A stretch of DNA of 64,000 nt from Hippophae tibetana (taxonomy: Eukaryota > Streptophyta > Magnoliopsida > Rosales > Elaeagnaceae). Location of the stretch: positions 69,881,340-69,945,339 of the forward strand of contig CM072812.1 of NCBI GenBank assembly GCA_037013495.1, in the 5' to 3' direction. Shown in pieces: positions 60,430 through 64,000 of this stretch. The notes beneath the pieces are model-generated. The model ran no database searches. It was not told where the DNA came from and saw only the letters and a program-made list of their open reading frames with translations. The translations under genes were made by a program, and so were the position numbers. Positions within the stretch are counted from its first letter, which is position 1, and every line of letters starts with the position of its first letter.

Positions 60430-61285
60430 ATAATAATGGGTTACCTCCCATCCAGGACATATTGGGACACTACTTTAAAGGATTTCATCTTTTATAAACT
60501 CAATTTCTCCTAGTTATTAAGTTCTTTTGTTTTCTACCTTGCATCTATTCCTAGCCTTGCTTTTACAAGTACTCGGTTAACTACTCTACTTGTATTTCCA
60601 TTTCTTAATGGAAATTTCTATAGACATCTAATCTTTGATTAGTCCTTTTCTGGTTGTTTATGCTTACTTGAATGAATGAATGAATTCAAGCTTTTCTCTA
60701 GATTTGGCTCGTTAGGAGGATTTCTTTGTAGTTCTTGATGTAATTTTTAGCTCTGTTGATTTGAACTTTGAGCAAATAGACAGTTGTTTTTCGTCCAAGA
60801 TAAATTAGGATGATTATTTCTCCCAAGATTATAGGTATTTGCATTGAGGTTATACCTAGGTCTTGGTTGGTATCCCCCCAATACATTGACCTATTCGGGT
60901 CCAACTATAACTTTTGATTGATAGGGACCGGTATCAGCACTATGTCCCAAAGTATTGTATATACCACATTGTTTTTTTTATTGTGGCATGTGTAGTTAGA
61001 AGCGTAACTTACTTGGTAAACTAAGCAACCTGTATTTGAACTTGAGTGTCATAGTCAATTTCATGGACTCTGGCTCTTCTCAATATGGAGCTATTTGTTT
61101 TTTGGAAATTTGCACCTAACATTTCCAAGAGATTATAAGTCTCTAAGGATTTTTTTCTATCCCATCACTCCACCAGTGGCATTATCAATGGTGGATTGAC
61201 ACTGTTGTTTCAATCCATCATAGAAAATATGGTTTAGAAGTTGCAGTGTGTAGTTGTGATAGGGGCACTAAGTGAGAAAATGTTC
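60430..61285 (-). pseudogene. Athila-type gag relic
   Basis: On the minus strand, LKQQCQSTIDNATGGV near 61215 corresponds to the end of the retrotransposon gag domain (family pattern FY.GL....R..IDA..GG). LETYNLLEMLGANFQ follows near 61145, ARVHEIDYDTQVQIQVA near 61080, a decayed zinc knuckle (CGIYNTLGHSADTGP) near 60965, and NANTYNLGRNNHPNLSW near 60840, which matches the YSNTYNPGWRNHPNFSW signature of Athila/Calypso-type gag. Stops are present. The domain is cut abruptly at 61285 by LTR copy D, so the N-terminal half of gag is missing. Confidence 0.8.
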
Positions 61286-61289
61286 CATG

Positions 61290-62800
61290 ATTCAATAAAC
61301 ATTTAAGCAATTAAAAATGTATCATGCAGTAGGGAATTTATGGAATATATTAGTTAGTTAATCATGTTTGTTCAATATTAAGTAAGATATTAAAGATATG
61401 AATCAAGATTATTGATTCTTTCTTATAGGTATGAAAATATCCTAAGACAGGGATCATTTTCTTTGTTAATTAAATTTTAACTTGCCACATTGGGTCTGGC
61501 CAAAAATTTAAACCTTAATTAAATTACACTTCTTTTCTAAGAAATTACTAAACCATTTAACTTTTCACCTTCTGTTGGGCCAACAATTTAAACTTCAGAA
61601 CGTGTCTATGTTACATTTATGATTTAAGCATCTAGAACTAACTTTTAGATTTCAAAACTATTATGAAAGATATGTCGTCAATATATTTTCAATAATAATT
61701 CTTATAAAAATCTTTGAAATAGAACTCAATCTAACTATACAATTGATATAGATCAAAAACTTTAGGAGCACTACTTTAAATCAAATTTAGATAATTTGAA
61801 TCCTAAATCTAACTTTTCTTATTTATTATGAAAAACACTTCATCAATATATTTTTTCATTCACAAACTTTGCTTTAAATCTTAATGATGAAATAAAACTT
61901 ATTTCATTTTATAAAAATGTTTAATGTACTTTAATATTTCATAAGCATAACAACATTACTAATATCTCATACTATTTATAGACAAACATGCATAGTTTAA
62001 TAAATGATAAATAAATTAAATATATAGCATGTAAAACAACACATACAAATATTCTGAATACATTTAAATATACCTCAATAAAATTCTTAAAATTGCTTTT
62101 GGAAAATCCGTAGATAGAATTGTTGTGTTGTTTATTGAATTGAAGCAAAAAGCTATTACATGAACTAAATTTGTTCAACTATCGAACGAGAGAAGAACTT
62201 TAAATTAATAAACGAAAAGCTAAGAAATGTAAAAAATTAGCTAGAACAAAGCATATGGGTTATCTATTACAAAACAATAAGTCTTATTTATAGGGTAAGG
62301 AAAGGAGAAAAAAGTGGTTTTAGCCTGGTGCCATGACATATAGTTTTTCCACGCTGTGGTATACATAGTATGTACACAGTTTAAGCATGATCCACTTTCT
62401 TTGCACCATGGCACATAATGTTTTCACGCCATGGCTTTCATCATATCTGGGATATATTGATTCTTTCCTTTGGCCTCGCACCACAGCTCACAACAATTTC
62501 ATACCGCCACATAATCAAACTACATCACTTTAAAACCCTAATTTCCATATAGTTTCTTTTTCCAATTTTCAAACATATGTAATGTTTGAAAAAAAATTGT
62601 TTTAATCTCCTAATTTGTAATGGGTGTTTCAAGTATAATTCTTTCAAGTGAAATTTTTTTAATACAAGACATACCTAAAATGTAACAAAATATATCATGA
62701 TCCTAAAACATAGATTTGGATAAAATGATACTAAAAAAGAAAATAAAAATCTATATCATCACTAAACATGCATAAAATCATGTTATATTATGTGTTTTTG
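61290..62800 (-). mobile_element. Athila-like LTR, copy D (5' LTR side of the minus-strand element)
   Basis: It aligns with 55220-56756, for example AAGTAAGATATTAAAGATATG in both, and the promoter CCTATAAATAAGAC near 62280-62295. The ~200 bp corresponding to the LTR's inner end (55015-55220) are missing, and so is the primer-binding site; gag starts at once at 61285. The outer end reads TTTTTGATAATTAACC instead of ACTTATCA. Confidence 0.72.
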
Positions 62801-62808
62801 ATAATTAA

Positions 62809-62968
62809 CCACGTGATGTTATCAACTATTTATGGATTAATCTCCGAAGATACATACACGTTGAGAACCGACGACACCTAGCCAACACACGATGCAAATA
62901 CATAGGCTCCTTAATTATGCACCATGTTAAAACCTCACAAAACCTAGCCAACACACAACGTACTCCCT
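62809..62968. repeat. ~215-bp tandem repeat unit, right of the Athila-like element
   Basis: ACATAGGCTCCTTAATTATG, then CCTCACAAAACCTAGCCAAC, then ACACAACGTACTCCCT match the unit at 54716-54875 in the same orientation, so one repeat family brackets the retroelement on both sides. Confidence 0.78.
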
Positions 62969-64000
62969 ATAGGTTCCTCACCTATGGAAACTGTTGCTTC
63001 CTTGTAGCTACTAGGCAATAGTTGGAAAATTGACAATGAGAGATACTCTTTGAAATGACGTGGCTCTTTACTAGCCAACCAAACCTTATTCTATCTCACA
63101 TTTTCACTCATTCTAATGTTTGAGAAATATGATAAAGATTCCTCTATGATGTTCTATGTTCTACAAATTCATACAATATTTCTCAAACACAACATTTAAA
63201 AGGAAAATGGATCAAGAAAAGATAGATAAAGTCTAGAACTAAATGGGAAGAGATTTCCCACGAATTATAGGCAAATAAATAAGAAAAGGTTATGGATATT
63301 TATGGAAAAAATTAGCCACTCAATCCTTTGCCTACCACCCTTTCTGACCACTTCGGTGAGCTCTCATCGACCACCTTGATGAGGCAAAATACTATCTCAA
63401 TAAGGATAAAAATTGAAAAAACTTCAAAAGTTTGCAGATCATTGAGGCAAGCCCTCAACGACTACCTCTGCAAGGCCTCACTAGCAAACTCGATGAGACC
63501 TTACTAACTAACTTGGAAAGGGTAAATTTCACCTCAGTGAGGGTAAACATCACCAAGCTAAAAGCTCACCAACCACCTCAACAAGAATACAGTGAGAATG
63601 TTGGTGAACTCTCAAAGATTTTGCTAAAAACCACATAGAAAAGAATTTCAGACACCGAAACACCCCAAGTCCCTAACTTGATAATGCAACCACAAATAAG
63701 CACTCAATAATGAAAACTATATGAAATCTAAAAGAGTAAGTGTAGGTAAGAGGAAAAAACAAAAAAAATGAATCCTAAGTGATAGTAAGCCACCAATAAT
63801 CAACCTTAAAAATGACAAATAGAAATATCAAATAAAATATATATACCATGTTTTTCATATAGGAATGCCAACACCCAAACGATAAGAATTACATGTGTTG
63901 ACAAAGATAAATGGATTATTGCTATGAATCTTGAGATGGAATCATTGTATTTGAAATCAATCTGTGAACTTGTAAACAAGCCCAATGAGGTGAGATATAT
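62969..64000. other. Unclassified repeat-like DNA to the window end
   Basis: Of intermediate base composition, with recurring CTCACCAACCACCTC, CTCATCGACCACCTTGATG and CTCAACGACTACCTC words around 63360-63580. The open frame at 63432-63638 is made of these recurring words and has no known domain. It may be part of an LTR that continues past the window. Confidence 0.35.

Noticed and set aside
63432..63638. Plus-strand frame of 68 codons near the window end
   Set aside because: Made of recurring CTCACCAACCACCTC-like words; no domain, probably LTR or leader DNA.
1..64000. tRNA, rRNA, CRISPR array or bacterial-type operon features
   Set aside because: None seen. TGGTATCAGAGC at 24091 is a retroelement primer site and not part of a tRNA gene; the regular repeats found are plant tandem repeats or transposon ends.

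Overview
The window is nuclear DNA from a flowering plant, most likely a eudicot. It is very AT-rich, has GT-AG introns, and is packed with plant-type transposons. I see one intact protein-coding gene. Species cannot be settled from the sequence alone; the gene most resembles EIN2 of woody eudicots from memory.

Layout. 1-2.97 kb: decayed LINE (RT, zinc-binding and RNase H parts). 3.34-3.76 kb: small hAT-like MITE. 4.51-5.57 kb: non-autonomous CACTA element with perfect terminal repeats, a TAA target duplication and arrays of hairpin-forming subterminal repeats. 5.6-11.1 kb: AT-rich intergenic DNA with a degenerate ~190-bp tandem array. 11.1-18.4 kb: the EIN2 gene (leader, seven coding exons, 3' flank). 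18.57-19.33 kb: hAT-like element with an exact 8-bp target duplication just downstream of EIN2.

20.7-29.1 kb: nested retroelement debris. It holds an Athila-like LTR with adjoining internal DNA, a Ty3/gypsy element with an initiator tRNA-Met primer site and a protease relic, and copia pieces in both orientations. 29.1-35.1 kb: a broken endogenous caulimovirid (plant pararetrovirus) with coat-protein, protease-RT, RNase H and viroplasmin/transactivator-like regions and a pregenomic-type promoter, interrupted by an LTR-like insertion. 35.1-40.9 kb: AT-rich DNA with a three-unit tandem array and a TA microsatellite. 40.9-50 kb: more Ty3/gypsy debris, namely an LTR copy, a plus-strand gag relic, a plus-strand extra ORF relic and a minus-strand gag-protease relic. 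51.26-52.31 kb: possible inverted-repeat element. 53.4-54 kb: copia integrase relic. 54.7-63 kb: a minus-strand Athila-type deletion derivative (LTR, env-like/plant transposon-domain ORF, gag, LTR) bracketed by a ~215-bp tandem repeat. 63-64 kb: unclassified.

Function. EIN2 is the only gene likely to serve the plant: the ER-membrane hub of ethylene signalling, whose C-terminal part moves to the nucleus. Its exons join in frame into about 1290 residues with the nuclear-localisation motif intact. Everything else is mobile or viral DNA carrying stop codons, frameshifts and deletions. No tRNA, rRNA or CRISPR was seen.
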